A DNA stretch of 64,000 bases from Jannaschia sp. M317 (lineage in GTDB: Bacteria > Pseudomonadota > Alphaproteobacteria > Rhodobacterales > Rhodobacteraceae). The stretch is taken from positions 2,881,001 to 2,945,000 of the forward strand of contig NZ_CP081155.1 in assembly GCF_025141175.1 (NCBI RefSeq), written 5' to 3'. Under the pieces are notes generated by a model that was not told the origin of the DNA, did no database searches, and saw nothing but the letters and a program-made list of their open reading frames with translations. Position numbers and translations under genes: made by a program. Shown here one piece after another: positions 43,691-52,092 of the stretch; the stretch's first letter is position 1, and every line of letters begins with the position of its first letter.

Positions 43691-44651
43691 ACCGCCCATC
43701 GCGGTCACCTGCGGCGAACCGGCGGGCGTCGGGCCCGAGGTGGTGGCCAAGGCCCGCGCGCTGCTGCCGGATGTGCCGTTCTTCGTGTTGGGCAACCCGG
43801 CGCATTTCGAGGGGTTCGGCGTGGACACCCACGTGATCGAGACCCCGGAGGCGGCGCGCGCGGACAGGCTGTGTATCCTGCCGCACGACATCCCCGGCCC
43901 CCGCACGCCCGGCCGCCCCGACCCGGCCCAGGCGGCGGGCGTCATTTCGGCCATCGCCCGCGCGGTCGACCTGGCGCAAGGCGGGGCGGCATCGGCGGTC
44001 TGCACCGCGCCGATCCACAAGAAGGCACTGAAGGACGGAGCGGCCTTTCCCTACCCCGGCCACACCGAATACCTGGCCGCGCTTGCGGGCGACGCAGAGG
44101 TGGTGATGATGCTCGCCTGTCCCGAGCTGCGCGTCGTCCCCGCCACGATCCACATCGCCCTGGACCAGGTGGCCGGCGCGCTGACCCCCGATACGCTGGA
44201 AACCTGCCTGCGCGTGACCCATGCGGGCCTGCGCCGGGATTTCGGCATCACCGCCCCCCGGATCGCGGTGGCGGGCCTGAACCCCCACGCGGGCGAAGGC
44301 GGCACCATGGGCCAGCAGGAGATCACCTGGATCACCGACCTGATTGCCCGCCTCGCGCCCGAGCTGGGCTGCTTTGGCCCCCTGCCCGCCGACACAATGT
44401 TCCACGCAGGCGCGCGCGCAGGCTATGACGCAGCGGTCGCGATGTATCACGATCAGGCACTGATCCCGATCAAGACCATCGATTTCGCGGGCGGGGTGAA
44501 TGTGACGCTGGGCCTGCCGTTCATCCGTACGTCCCCCGATCACGGCACCGCCTTCGATATCGCCGGACGCGGCCTTGCCGATCCGACCTCCATGGTGGCG
44601 GCGCTGCGCATGGCCTGGGACATGGCAGGGCGGCGACGCAGTCAACCTTGA
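43668..44651 (+). CDS. pdxA: 4-hydroxythreonine-4-phosphate dehydrogenase PdxA
   Basis: Oxidises 4-phosphohydroxy-L-threonine in pyridoxal phosphate synthesis. The 327-residue protein shows T-C-G-E-P-A-G-V-G-P-E (the family's start motif), Y-P-G-H-T-E-Y-L-A (metal-binding His), N-P-H-A-G-E-G-G and Y-H-D-Q-A-L-I-P-I-K, followed by R-T-S-P-D-H-G-T-A. The frame continues upstream inside surA; the ATG at 43668 gives the usual length. The surA-pdxA-rsmA order is conserved in proteobacteria, although the biochemical link is not obvious. Confidence 0.96.
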   Translation: MPSSPTNRPPIAVTCGEPAGVGPEVVAKARALLPDVPFFVLGNPAHFEGFGVDTHVIETPEAARADRLCILPHDIPGPRTPGRPDPAQAAGVISAIARAVDLAQGGAASAVCTAPIHKKALKDGAAFPYPGHTEYLAALAGDAEVVMMLACPELRVVPATIHIALDQVAGALTPDTLETCLRVTHAGLRRDFGITAPRIAVAGLNPHAGEGGTMGQQEITWITDLIARLAPELGCFGPLPADTMFHAGARAGYDAAVAMYHDQALIPIKTIDFAGGVNVTLGLPFIRTSPDHGTAFDIAGRGLADPTSMVAALRMAWDMAGRRRSQP

Positions 44652-44776
44652 GGTGAGCCCCCGAAACGACCGCCGGGGTGCCTGGACCTGTCCGACGCGT
44701 TGATCCCGCATCACGGGCCCCCAAATACTCCAATCCGGGCATCGCCGCGGGCGCGCGGCTGGGATATGGGCAGGGC

Positions 44777-45616
44777 ATGAGCCAGATCGATGACCTTCCC
44801 CCGCTGCGCGACGTGATTGAAACCCACGGGCTGCGCGCCAAGAAATCCTTGGGACAGAATTTCCTGCTGGACCTGAACCTGACCGCGCGGATCGCGCGCG
44901 TCGGCGGGTCGTTGACCGGCGCGCAGGTGTTGGAGGTGGGCCCTGGCCCTGGCGGTCTGACGCGCGGTCTGCTGGCCGAGGGCGCGGCCAAGGTGCTGGC
45001 CATCGAAAAGGATGCGCGCTGCCTGCCTGCCCTGGCCGAAATCGCGGCGGCCTATCCCGGTCAGTTGACCGTGATGAATGCCGACGCCCTGACCGTGGAT
45101 ACGGGTGCGCACCTTGCTGCGCCCTGGCGCGTGGTCGCAAACCTGCCCTACAACGTCGGCACCGAACTGCTGGTGCGCTGGTTGACGCCCGCCAGTTGGC
45201 CGCCGCCCTGGGAAAGCCTGACCCTGATGTTTCAGAAAGAGGTCGCAGAGCGGATAACGGCCGCCCCGGGATCAAAGGCCTATGGCCGCCTCGCGGTCCT
45301 GGCACAGTGGCGCTGCGACACGCGGATCGCGCTGACCCTGCCGCCCGAGGCCTTCAGCCCGCCACCCAAGGTGCATTCCGCCGTGGTCCATCTGACCGCC
45401 CTGCCCGCCCCCCGGTTCGACGCCGAGGCAGATGTGCTGGAACGGGTGGTCGCCAAAGGCTTCAACCAGCGGCGCAAGATGCTGCGCGCCGCCCTCAAGG
45501 GGGTGGTCCCGGACCTGGAGGATCGCCTGCTGTCTGCCGGTATCGCGCCAACGGAACGCGCAGAGCAGGTCTCGCTGGAGCAGTGGTGCGCCCTGGCCCG
45601 CGCCGTCGCCAGCTAG
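44777..45616 (+). CDS. rsmA: 16S rRNA dimethyladenosine transferase RsmA (KsgA)
   Basis: Methylates two adjacent adenosines near the 3' end of 16S rRNA during late 30S assembly. The 279-residue protein has [11 protein letters not shown] (25-35), the SAM loop [12 protein letters not shown], and the catalytic N-L-P-Y-N-V. The ATG at 44777 ([10 protein letters not shown]) is chosen over an upstream in-frame start at 44678. Last gene of the lptF to rsmA run; a REP-like repeat follows it. Confidence 0.96.
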   Translation: MSQIDDLPPLRDVIETHGLRAKKSLGQNFLLDLNLTARIARVGGSLTGAQVLEVGPGPGGLTRGLLAEGAAKVLAIEKDARCLPALAEIAAAYPGQLTVMNADALTVDTGAHLAAPWRVVANLPYNVGTELLVRWLTPASWPPPWESLTLMFQKEVAERITAAPGSKAYGRLAVLAQWRCDTRIALTLPPEAFSPPPKVHSAVVHLTALPAPRFDAEADVLERVVAKGFNQRRKMLRAALKGVVPDLEDRLLSAGIAPTERAEQVSLEQWCALARAVAS

Positions 45617-45654
45617 GCGGGCGCGCAAGGCAAAACACACCATTTCGAGCGTCA

Positions 45655-45680
45655 GCGTAGGGCGGGGTTCACGCCGCCCC
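45655..45680. repeat. REP-like palindromic element, copy 1
   Basis: GCGTAGGGCGGGGTTCACGC followed by CGCCCC. The same 26 bases occur at 58113-58138, and an inverted near-copy at 58165-58187. It is an imperfect palindrome (GGGCGG...CCGCCC) lying between the convergent ends of rsmA and the DUF4167 gene. Confidence 0.65.
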
Positions 45681-45696
45681 TGCTCACGTCTTGCGA

Positions 45697-46440
45697 TCAG
45701 GCCTCTTCGGAGGGCTGCGCGTCGGGGGTGTCGCCTTCGGCCTTGGCCGGGGCCTTCTTGCGGGTGCGGGTCCGCTTGGGCTTGGGTTTCTCGGCCTTGA
45801 CCTCGCCGTCGTCGGCCCGTGCTTCGGGCGTTTCGACCGGGCCGGTGTCGGTGGCGGGCACGTCGATCACGTCATCGCCGGCCTGTGCGACCGGCTGCTG
45901 ATCGCGGGGCGCGCGGCGGCGATTGCCGCGACCGCCACTGGGCTGACCTTCGGCTGCACTCTGGGCCGCTTCGGCAGGCTGCTGCGCGGGCGGATCGAAT
46001 TTGGGCTGGTTGCCGTTGTTCTGGTTGCCGTTGTTCTGGCCACCGTTGTTCTGGTTGCCCGAACCCTGGTTACCCGATGTCTGGCCGCCATTGTTCTGAC
46101 CAGACTGACCACCATTTCCCTGGTTGCCGCCTTGCTGGCCGCCCTGGTTGTTCTGCTGGTTTTGATTGTGCTGCTGCTGACGCGCTTCCTGCTCTTTCAT
46201 CGCGGCGGCCAGCATGCGGGTGTAGTGTTCCGCGTGCTGTTGGAAGTTCTCGACGGCAACCCTGTCGCCGGAGAGCTGCGCATCGCGTGCCAGCTGGTTG
46301 TACTTATCGATGATCTGCTGAGGCGTGCCGCGCACCTTGCCCTCGGGACCGGAGCTGTCGAAGACCCGATTGACGATATTGCCGCCCTGAGGACGATTGT
46401 TGCGGTTTTTGTTCCGCGAACGCGACTTGGAGCTTCTCAT
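45697..46440 (-). CDS. DUF4167 protein with Asn/Gln/Gly-rich tract
   Basis: A 247-residue protein. The N-terminus (M-R-S-S-K-S-R-S-R-N-K-N-R-N-N-R) is basic and the conserved DUF4167 segment (about 22-85) contains N-R-V-F-D-S-S-G-P-E-G-K-V-R-G-T-P and Y-N-Q-L-A-R-D-A. Residues 86-145 are almost wholly Asn, Gln and Gly; the C-terminal third is acidic and then Lys/Arg-rich (K-P-K-R-T-R-T-R-K-K). This resembles RNA-associated low-complexity proteins, but the function of DUF4167 is unknown. The ATG at 46440 is chosen. Location next to prmC and prfA is conserved in alphaproteobacteria, hinting at a link to translation. Confidence 0.88.
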   Translation of the reverse strand: MRSSKSRSRNKNRNNRPQGGNIVNRVFDSSGPEGKVRGTPQQIIDKYNQLARDAQLSGDRVAVENFQQHAEHYTRMLAAAMKEQEARQQQHNQNQQNNQGGQQGGNQGNGGQSGQNNGGQTSGNQGSGNQNNGGQNNGNQNNGNQPKFDPPAQQPAEAAQSAAEGQPSGGRGNRRRAPRDQQPVAQAGDDVIDVPATDTGPVETPEARADDGEVKAEKPKPKRTRTRKKAPAKAEGDTPDAQPSEEA

Positions 46441-46621
46441 GCCTGGGTAGGTTCCGCTTGAATTTTGCCGGGGACCGTGCCCGTTTTCGGAACGGGTCAA
46501 AAGGTCCGGGTTTCTTGGGCGTGTCATCCGGGGCGGGGCCGATGCCGCCGTCGTCCGCTGGATGTGGAGCGGTTATGGAAAGGTCCGCGCGGGTTTACAA
46601 GATGATTCTTGGTGTTCCGGC

Positions 46622-47383
46622 CTATTTTCGCCCGGAAACGACACGGTTCTTGCCCGCAAGGTCGTCCAGGACGCGGATTTCCGCCAGACCGGCGGCCTGA
46701 AACAGGGCGGTGACGGCCGGTGCCTGTTGGTGGCCGATTTCGACCATGAACCGTCCGCCCGGGGTCAGGTGTTCCGGCGCGTCTCGGGTCAGGATGCGAT
46801 AGGCGTCCAGACCGTCGCCGCCGGGCGTCAGGGCCAGGTGCGGCTCCCACCTGTGCACCTCGGGGTGCAGATCGGCCATTTCGGTCGCAGTGATATAGGG
46901 CGGGTTGGACACGATCAGGTCAAAGGTCCCCTCGATACCGGACAGCCAATCGCCCTGGCGCAGCTCTGCCCGGTTGGGGATGCCCAGCCGGGTGGCATTG
47001 CGACGGGCCACGGCCAGCGCCGCCTCGGAGATGTCGGTGCCCAGGCCCGTTGCATCGGGGCGTTCATCCAGCAAGGACAGCAGGATACAGCCCGACCCCG
47101 TGCCCAGGTCCAACACGCGGCCAAAGGGTTCGGCCAGCGCCGCCTCGACCAGGGTCTCGGTATCCGGGCGCGGGTCGAGCACATCGCCGTTCACCTCGAA
47201 GTCGTGCTTCCAGAACGCCCGGAGGCCCAGGATATGCGACACCGGTTCGCGCAGGCTCCGACGGGCAACGGCTGCGGCCAGGGCGGCCCCCTCGCCCAGG
47301 GCGCGGGCCAGTTTCCCTGCATCGTTTGCCGCACCGGGCACGTGCGCCGCGCGCAGGGCCTGCGCCGCTTCTGCTTCGGTCAT
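46622..47383 (-). CDS. prmC: Peptide chain release factor N5-glutamine methyltransferase
   Basis: Methylates the Gln of the GGQ motif in release factors 1 and 2. The 253-residue protein has the SAM-binding L-D-L-G-T-G-S-G (91-98) and catalytic N-P-P-Y (160-163). The ATG overlaps the stop of prfA (ATGA), so the enzyme is made together with its substrate. A 180-base gap, with the DUF4167 start region, follows. Confidence 0.96.
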   Translation of the reverse strand: MTEAEAAQALRAAHVPGAANDAGKLARALGEGAALAAAVARRSLREPVSHILGLRAFWKHDFEVNGDVLDPRPDTETLVEAALAEPFGRVLDLGTGSGCILLSLLDERPDATGLGTDISEAALAVARRNATRLGIPNRAELRQGDWLSGIEGTFDLIVSNPPYITATEMADLHPEVHRWEPHLALTPGGDGLDAYRILTRDAPEHLTPGGRFMVEIGHQQAPAVTALFQAAGLAEIRVLDDLAGKNRVVSGRK

Positions 47384-48435
47384 TGACCCATTTCGGCCAA
47401 CAGCGCCGCCTGGTGATCGGCGATCAACGCGTCGATCACCTCGTCCAGGTCGCCCTGCATCACCGCATCCAGCTTATACAGTGTCAGATTGATGCGGTGG
47501 TCGGTCATCCGCCCCTGCGGGAAGTTGTAGGTCCGAATGCGCTCCGAGCGGTCTCCGCTGCCGACTTGGGCCCGCCGGCTCTCGGAGCGTTCGGCGGCCA
47601 GGGCGGCGCGCTGCGCCTCATAGAGACGCGCGCGCAGAACCTGCATGGCGATATCGCGATTGCGGTGCTGGGACTTTTCGGACGACGTCACCACGATCCC
47701 CGACGGCAGGTGCGTGATCCGTACCGCCGAATCGGTTGTGTTCACGTGCTGGCCACCGGCGCCCGAGGCGCGCATGGTGTCGATGCGGATGTCGCCTGCG
47801 GGGATGTCGATGTCTACGGCCTCTGCCTCTGGCAGCACGGCGACGGTGGCGGCCGAGGTGTGGATGCGACCACCGGATTCCGTAGCCGGCACCCGCTGTA
47901 CCCGGTGCACGCCGCTTTCGAACTTGAGCCGGGCAAAGACGTTGTCGCCTTCGATCCGCGCGACCAGTTCCTTGACGCCGCCCAGATCGGTTTCCTGCCG
48001 CTCGACCATTTCCATCCGCCAGCCGCGCGCCTCTGCGTAGCGGCGATACATGGCTTCCAGGTTTCCCGCGAACAGCGCCGCCTCTTCGCCGCCGGTGCCG
48101 GGGCGGATTTCCAGGATGGCTGGGCGGGCGTCGGCGGCATCGCGGGGCAGCAGCGCGATCTGCAGGTCGGCCACGGATTGATCCAGCGCGGCGCGCAACT
48201 CCGGCAGCTCCGCTTCGGCCAGTTCGCGCATTTCCGGGTCGTCCAGCATGACTTCGGCCTCGGCCAGCTGCATCTCCAGGGCGCGGTGGGCGCGGACCTG
48301 TTCGGCCACGGGCTTTACCTCGGCGTATTCGCGCGTCAGGTCGGCAATCTCAGAGGCATCGGGCCCGGCGTTCAGCCGCGCTTCGAGGAACTCGAAACGG
48401 GCGAGGATCTGGTCAAGGCGGTCGGCTGGGATCAT
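47380..48435 (-). CDS. prfA: Peptide chain release factor 1
   Basis: Recognises UAA and UAG stop codons and triggers peptide release. The 351-residue protein has the codon-recognition P-A-T at 183-185 ([10 protein letters not shown]) and the catalytic G-G-Q at 227-229. Length and motifs are standard for RF1 rather than RF2. It is the first gene of prfA-prmC. Confidence 0.98.
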   Translation of the reverse strand: MIPADRLDQILARFEFLEARLNAGPDASEIADLTREYAEVKPVAEQVRAHRALEMQLAEAEVMLDDPEMRELAEAELPELRAALDQSVADLQIALLPRDAADARPAILEIRPGTGGEEAALFAGNLEAMYRRYAEARGWRMEMVERQETDLGGVKELVARIEGDNVFARLKFESGVHRVQRVPATESGGRIHTSAATVAVLPEAEAVDIDIPAGDIRIDTMRASGAGGQHVNTTDSAVRITHLPSGIVVTSSEKSQHRNRDIAMQVLRARLYEAQRAALAAERSESRRAQVGSGDRSERIRTYNFPQGRMTDHRINLTLYKLDAVMQGDLDEVIDALIADHQAALLAEMGQ

Positions 48436-48510
48436 CTGCGCGTGATGCGGTGCGAAAGGGCTTTGGTCAAGGGCGACACCTGCGCTAGGCTCGCGTCCGG
48501 AGGTGATATC

Positions 48511-48744
48511 ATGAAACGGATCATCCTGTTCCTCTGTCTGTTGGCCTTGCCGGTTGCGGCGGATGTGACGTCGCCCTCGGGCAAAACGGTCGATTGTTAC
48601 TGCACCGACAGCACCGGTGGACGCGTCGAAATGGGGCAGCGCACCTGCCTGGCCGTCGGCGGACGGCAGTTCATGGCGAAATGCGACATGTCCCTGAATG
48701 TCCCGATCTGGCGCGATACAGGCGAAAGCTGTCTGACCGGCTGA
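48511..48744 (+). CDS. Small cysteine-rich secreted protein (77 aa)
   Basis: A 77-residue protein with a signal peptide ([17 protein letters not shown]) and a compact mature part containing five cysteines (D-C-Y-C-T-D, R-T-C-L, A-K-C-D, E-S-C-L), probably disulfide-bonded. GGAGG lies eight bases before the ATG. It is divergent from prfA and convergent with DUF6314. I do not recognise the family by name, though similar short cysteine-rich periplasmic proteins occur in this order. Function unknown. Confidence 0.75.
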   Translation: MKRIILFLCLLALPVAADVTSPSGKTVDCYCTDSTGGRVEMGQRTCLAVGGRQFMAKCDMSLNVPIWRDTGESCLTG

Positions 48745-48750
48745 TCTGCC

Positions 48751-49152
48751 CTATGGGCGAACGTAGCGCGTCAACGCGCGGTAATCCTTGCGCGGGCCCG
48801 TCACGCGCCAGCGCACCGACCAGTGCGGCCAAAGCCGGAAGTCGTACATCAAGCGGTAATCGTCTGGCGGGCAATCGTGGTGCGCGCGCACCTGTGACCC
48901 GGCAGCAATGTGATGAAAAAACCGCCCGTCGCCAAAGCGCACGTCAATCCCGGCCGCCTGCGCCTGCCAGATCGTTTCGCGCCGCGCCTCGAAGGTGACG
49001 TCCCCCTGCCGCAGCCGACCGGTTTCCAGCGACCGCCACCGGTCGCCCTCGGCCGTCCAGACGGCCCGCCCTTCGAAGCGCACCCGCGTGCCGTCCGCAT
49101 GGCGGATTGCCCGCAAAACGCGCCAGTCACCTGCCAGGTCCGCCAGCTTCAC
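48751..49152 (-). CDS. DUF6314 family protein
   Basis: A 133-residue soluble protein starting M-K-L-A-D-L-A-G-D-W-R-V-L-R and containing H-H-D-C-P-P-D-D-Y-R-L-M-Y-D-F and W-R-V-T-G-P-R-K-D-Y near the end, the pattern I know as DUF6314. It is probably a small beta-barrel of lipocalin type; that is inferred from length and strand pattern. Its ATG overlaps the stop of dgkA. Function unknown. Confidence 0.75.
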   Translation of the reverse strand: MKLADLAGDWRVLRAIRHADGTRVRFEGRAVWTAEGDRWRSLETGRLRQGDVTFEARRETIWQAQAAGIDVRFGDGRFFHHIAAGSQVRAHHDCPPDDYRLMYDFRLWPHWSVRWRVTGPRKDYRALTRYVRP

Positions 49153-49535
49153 AGGACCGCCGCCCCCACGGCCCAGACCGCGTGGCCAACGAAGACGAGC
49201 ACACCGCAGAACACGGCGAAACTGCCCAGATCCTTGGCATTCTTGGCAAAATCGCTGATTTCAGGCGAGGTGCGGTCGATGATCAGCTCGATCGCGGTGT
49301 TCAAGGCCTCGATCCCCAGCGTCGTCAGGAACAGCGCCCCCATCACCGCCCAGTGTCCGGCGGTCACCCCCGCGACAGCAAAGATCGCGACCGTGACCGC
49401 AAACATGAAGACCTGCAGCCGCGCCGCCCGCTGGGTCAGCAGGAATCGCCCGCCCGCCAGCGAATAGCCGAGCGCACCGAAGGTATGCGCTACCGGATTG
49501 CGCGTGCCCTTGGGCGGTGGTGTCGCACCCGTCAT
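49149..49535 (-). CDS. dgkA: Diacylglycerol kinase
   Basis: Small integral membrane kinase that phosphorylates diacylglycerol so it can re-enter phospholipid synthesis. The 128-residue protein has three helices and the catalytic signature E-A-L-N-T-A-I-E-L-I-I-D followed by K-N-A-K-D-L-G-S. It is coupled by ATGA to the DUF6314 gene. Divergent from purB. Confidence 0.92.
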   Translation of the reverse strand: MTGATPPPKGTRNPVAHTFGALGYSLAGGRFLLTQRAARLQVFMFAVTVAIFAVAGVTAGHWAVMGALFLTTLGIEALNTAIELIIDRTSPEISDFAKNAKDLGSFAVFCGVLVFVGHAVWAVGAAVL

Positions 49536-49585
49536 CGCAGGCCGTGCCCGAATTGCCCCAAAGTCATCTTCGCACGTCCCATTCC

Positions 49586-49614
49586 TTGCAGCCGCCGTGC
49601 CCGCACCCTAAGAC
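49586..49614 (+). promoter_or_regulatory. Predicted purB promoter
   Basis: TTGCAG (49586-49591), a 17-base spacer and TAAGAC (49609-49614), ending 30 bases before the purB ATG. Spacing is ideal; the -10 is moderate. No PurR-like operator was recognised. Confidence 0.4.
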
Positions 49615-49644
49615 GCGCGCGAACTGCCTGAAAGGTCTGCCCAC

Positions 49645-50949
49645 ATGATCCCGCGCTATTCCCGCCCCGAGATGGTGTCCATCTGGTCCCCCGAGACCAA
49701 GTTCCGCATCTGGTACGAGATCGAGGCCCACGCCTGCGACGCCATGGCCGATCTGGGCGTCATCCCGCGCGAGAATGCCGAAGCCGTGTGGAAGGCGAAG
49801 GACGTCGAATTCGATGTGGCCCGCATCGACGAAATCGAGGCCGTCACCAAGCACGACGTCATTGCCTTTCTGACCCATCTGGCCGAACACGTCGGCTCTG
49901 ACGAGGCGCGGTTCGTGCACCAGGGCATGACCTCTTCGGATGTGCTGGACACCTGCACCAACGTCCAGCTGACGCGTGCCGCCGACATTCTGATCACCGA
50001 CCTGGAGGGGTTGCTGGCCGCGCTGAAACGGCGCGCGCTGGAACACAAGGACACGGTCCGCGTGGGCCGCAGCCACGGCATCCACGCCGAACCCACCACC
50101 ATGGGCCTGACCTTCGCGCGGTTCTACGCCGAGATGGACCGCAACCTGACCCGGATGCGCACTGCCCGCGACGAAATCGCCACCGGGGCCATTTCCGGCG
50201 CGGTCGGCACCTTTGCCAACGTCGATCCGCGGGTCGAGGAACATGTCTGCGAAAAGCTGGGCCTGACGCCAGAGCCGATCAGCACCCAGGTCATCCCCCG
50301 CGACCGCCACGCCGCCTTCTTCGCCTGCCTGGGCGTCATCGCCAGCAGCATCGAGAACCTCGCCACAGAGATCCGCCACATGCAGCGCACCGAGGTGCTT
50401 GAGGGGGCGGAGTTCTTCTCGATGGGGCAGAAAGGGTCGTCGGCGATGCCGCACAAGAAGAACCCGGTTCTGACGGAAAACCTGACCGGTCTGGCCCGCA
50501 TGGTGCGCGCCGCCGTGATCCCCGCGATGGAAAACGTGGCGCTTTGGCACGAACGCGACATCTCGCATTCGTCGGTCGAGCGGATGATCGGGCCGGATGC
50601 CACGATCACGCTGGACTTCGCGCTGGCGCGCTTGACGAGCGTCGTCGACAAGATGCTGATCTTCCCGGACAACATGCTGGACAACATGAACAAGTTTCCG
50701 GGCCTGGTCATGTCGCAGCGTGTTCTGCTGGCCCTGACGCAGGCCGGTGTCAGCCGCGAAGATGCCTATGTCATGGTGCAGCGCAACGCCCTGAAGGTCT
50801 GGGAAGAGCGGACCGATTTCAAGGCGGAGCTGCTGGCCGACGCGGACGTGGTCGCGGCGCTTGGTGCAGAGGCCATCGAAGAGAAATTCGACATGGGCTA
50901 CCACACCAAGCACGTGGACACGATTTTCAAGCGCGTCTTCGGGGCCTGA
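49645..50949 (+). CDS. purB: Adenylosuccinate lyase
   Basis: Acts twice in purine synthesis, releasing fumarate from SAICAR and from adenylosuccinate. The 434-residue protein has the fumarase/lyase signature G-S-S-A-M-P-H-K-K-N-P (about 264-274) and catalytic-loop residues in T-S-S-D-V-L-D-T. AAAGG lies upstream of the ATG. A single-gene unit; a small membrane protein gene converges on it from the right. Confidence 0.97.
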   Translation: MIPRYSRPEMVSIWSPETKFRIWYEIEAHACDAMADLGVIPRENAEAVWKAKDVEFDVARIDEIEAVTKHDVIAFLTHLAEHVGSDEARFVHQGMTSSDVLDTCTNVQLTRAADILITDLEGLLAALKRRALEHKDTVRVGRSHGIHAEPTTMGLTFARFYAEMDRNLTRMRTARDEIATGAISGAVGTFANVDPRVEEHVCEKLGLTPEPISTQVIPRDRHAAFFACLGVIASSIENLATEIRHMQRTEVLEGAEFFSMGQKGSSAMPHKKNPVLTENLTGLARMVRAAVIPAMENVALWHERDISHSSVERMIGPDATITLDFALARLTSVVDKMLIFPDNMLDNMNKFPGLVMSQRVLLALTQAGVSREDAYVMVQRNALKVWEERTDFKAELLADADVVAALGAEAIEEKFDMGYHTKHVDTIFKRVFGA

Positions 50950-50956
50950 CCCCGGA

Positions 50957-51229
50957 TCAGTTGCCGTCGGCGGTGCTCTCGACAGCCTGAGCAGCCCCCT
51001 CGACGGCCTGAGCGGCGCCTTCGACGGCCTCGGCGGCGCCGCCCTGGATCGTGACCGTCGTGGTGTCGCCACCGGTGTCGGCCACGCCATTGTAGACCAG
51101 CATCCAGATGACGAGCCCGGCAATCAACGCGCCCAGGATCAGCCACAGGGCAGAGCTGCCGCTGCGGTTGGTTTCACGGACGTAGACGGTTTCCTTGGCG
51201 GTGGTCTGGGGATCGGTGTTCGCGGCCAT
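50957..51229 (-). CDS. Small single-span membrane protein (90 aa)
   Basis: A 90-residue protein: hydrophilic start (M-A-A-N-T-D-P-Q-T-T-A-K-E-T), one membrane helix (about 28-47) and a periplasmic tail that ends in a tandem repeat of A-E/Q-A-V-E-G-A (three units). GGAGG sits five bases before the ATG at 51229; the longer frame to 51370 is not supported. It is divergent from the next small secreted gene. No known function; similar short anchored proteins are common in roseobacters. Confidence 0.7.
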   Translation of the reverse strand: MAANTDPQTTAKETVYVRETNRSGSSALWLILGALIAGLVIWMLVYNGVADTGGDTTTVTIQGGAAEAVEGAAQAVEGAAQAVESTADGN

Positions 51230-51409
51230 CTCGGCCTCCTGTATGCTGGGCGTGTTCGGGGTCTGAACGTCACCGGACGCCTGCCGGTTCCCCCACCCCG
51301 CCTGCCGCGCGGCAGAGGATCGCGCAGCACGGGGCGCGACACTTCGCGCTTTGTGCCTGCGGCCATCCACGCTACCGTTACGTCACCCACAACACGAACG
51401 GAGACGACG

Positions 51410-51580
51410 ATGACCAAGACGAAAACGATCCTCGCCGCCGCCGCGCTGATGCTCGCGCCCGGTCTTGCTGCTGCCTACGAATGCAACTGGAGCAAGGGTG
51501 AACAGGTGACGATGTCCTGCGCACCAGGCACCAGCTGGAACGCCGCCTCGGGCACCTGCACCCCCGAAGCCACCGGCTGA
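51410..51580 (+). CDS. Small secreted protein, chitin-binding (peritrophin)-like
   Basis: A 56-residue protein with a signal peptide (M-T-K-T-K-T-I-L-A-A-A-A-L-M-L-A-P-G-L-A-A-A) and a mature domain of about 34 residues with three cysteines: C-N-W, M-S-C-A-P-G-T-S-W and G-T-C-T-P. The spacing recalls CBM14/peritrophin-A modules, but the domain is shorter than usual. GGAG lies six bases before the ATG. A 10-bp GC-rich hairpin follows. Binding to polysaccharide is inference only. Confidence 0.7.
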   Translation: MTKTKTILAAAALMLAPGLAAAYECNWSKGEQVTMSCAPGTSWNAASGTCTPEATG

Positions 51581-51592
51581 TCGAACCTGCGA

Positions 51593-51617
51593 CCGGCCCC
51601 GGCAGGTCCGGGGCCGG
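51593..51617 (+). terminator. Terminator-like hairpin between convergent genes
   Basis: CCGGCCCCGG (51593-51602) pairs perfectly with CCGGGGCCGG (51608-51617) around a five-base loop. It separates the small secreted gene from the convergent hxlR-type gene that ends at 51620. No U-tract. Confidence 0.5.
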
Positions 51618-51619
51618 AG

Positions 51620-51973
51620 CTATCTGCCGTTCACAAGACCCCAGGCGCGCAGCCCCGTGATCACGTCCCGCAGCGCGCTGCCTTTTTCCGTCAAACTGTA
51701 ATCCACCCGAGGGGGCACAACGGCGTGCACCTTGCGGTGAACGATGCCGTCTGCCTCCAACTCGCGCAATTGCTTGGTCAGGCTCCGCTGGGTAACCGGC
51801 CCGACACGTCGCGACAGTTCATTGAAACGTAACGTGTTTTCCATGAGGTGATAGATGATCAGCCCCTTCCACTTGCCGGCGATCTGCTCCAATGCGCCCT
51901 CGACCGGGCAGCCTGCATTCGCGTTGTAATTCTCGAACCGAGGGGTCGGGCCAGAGGTTTCCTTGGTATCCAT
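51620..51973 (-). CDS. HxlR family transcriptional regulator
   Basis: A 117-residue winged-helix regulator. G-C-P-V-E-G-A-L-E-Q-I-A-G-K-W-K (21-36) opens the HxlR domain and L-R-F-N-E-L-S-R-R-V and Q-R-S-L-T-K-Q-L-R-E-L-E form the DNA-binding part. Cys22 matches the redox-sensing N-terminal cysteine of YodB/QorR-type members. The ATG at 51973 is chosen over a frame extending to 52054. It is divergent from a quinone-oxidoreductase-like gene, the classic arrangement for thiol- or quinone-responsive control; sensing is inferred. Confidence 0.88.
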   Translation of the reverse strand: MDTKETSGPTPRFENYNANAGCPVEGALEQIAGKWKGLIIYHLMENTLRFNELSRRVGPVTQRSLTKQLRELEADGIVHRKVHAVVPPRVDYSLTEKGSALRDVITGLRAWGLVNGR

Positions 51974-52092
51974 TTGATCCCTATATGCCAAAAAGGTGCG
52001 TACTTGCGGCCTTGCAACTGTGCCTTCTATGCCGGTCTCCATGCCGCGGGTCAAACCCGACGGCAGGGATTTGGTTACAAAGGAACACCCCC

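Noticed and set aside
46000..46200. Minisatellite-type DNA repeat
   Set aside because: It encodes the Asn/Gln/Gly tract of the DUF4167 protein; repeats are irregular at the DNA level.
47050..48510. Plus-strand frame running through prmC and prfA into the small secreted gene
   Set aside because: Only the last 77 codons, with their own ribosome site and signal peptide, are real; the rest is antisense to prmC and prfA.
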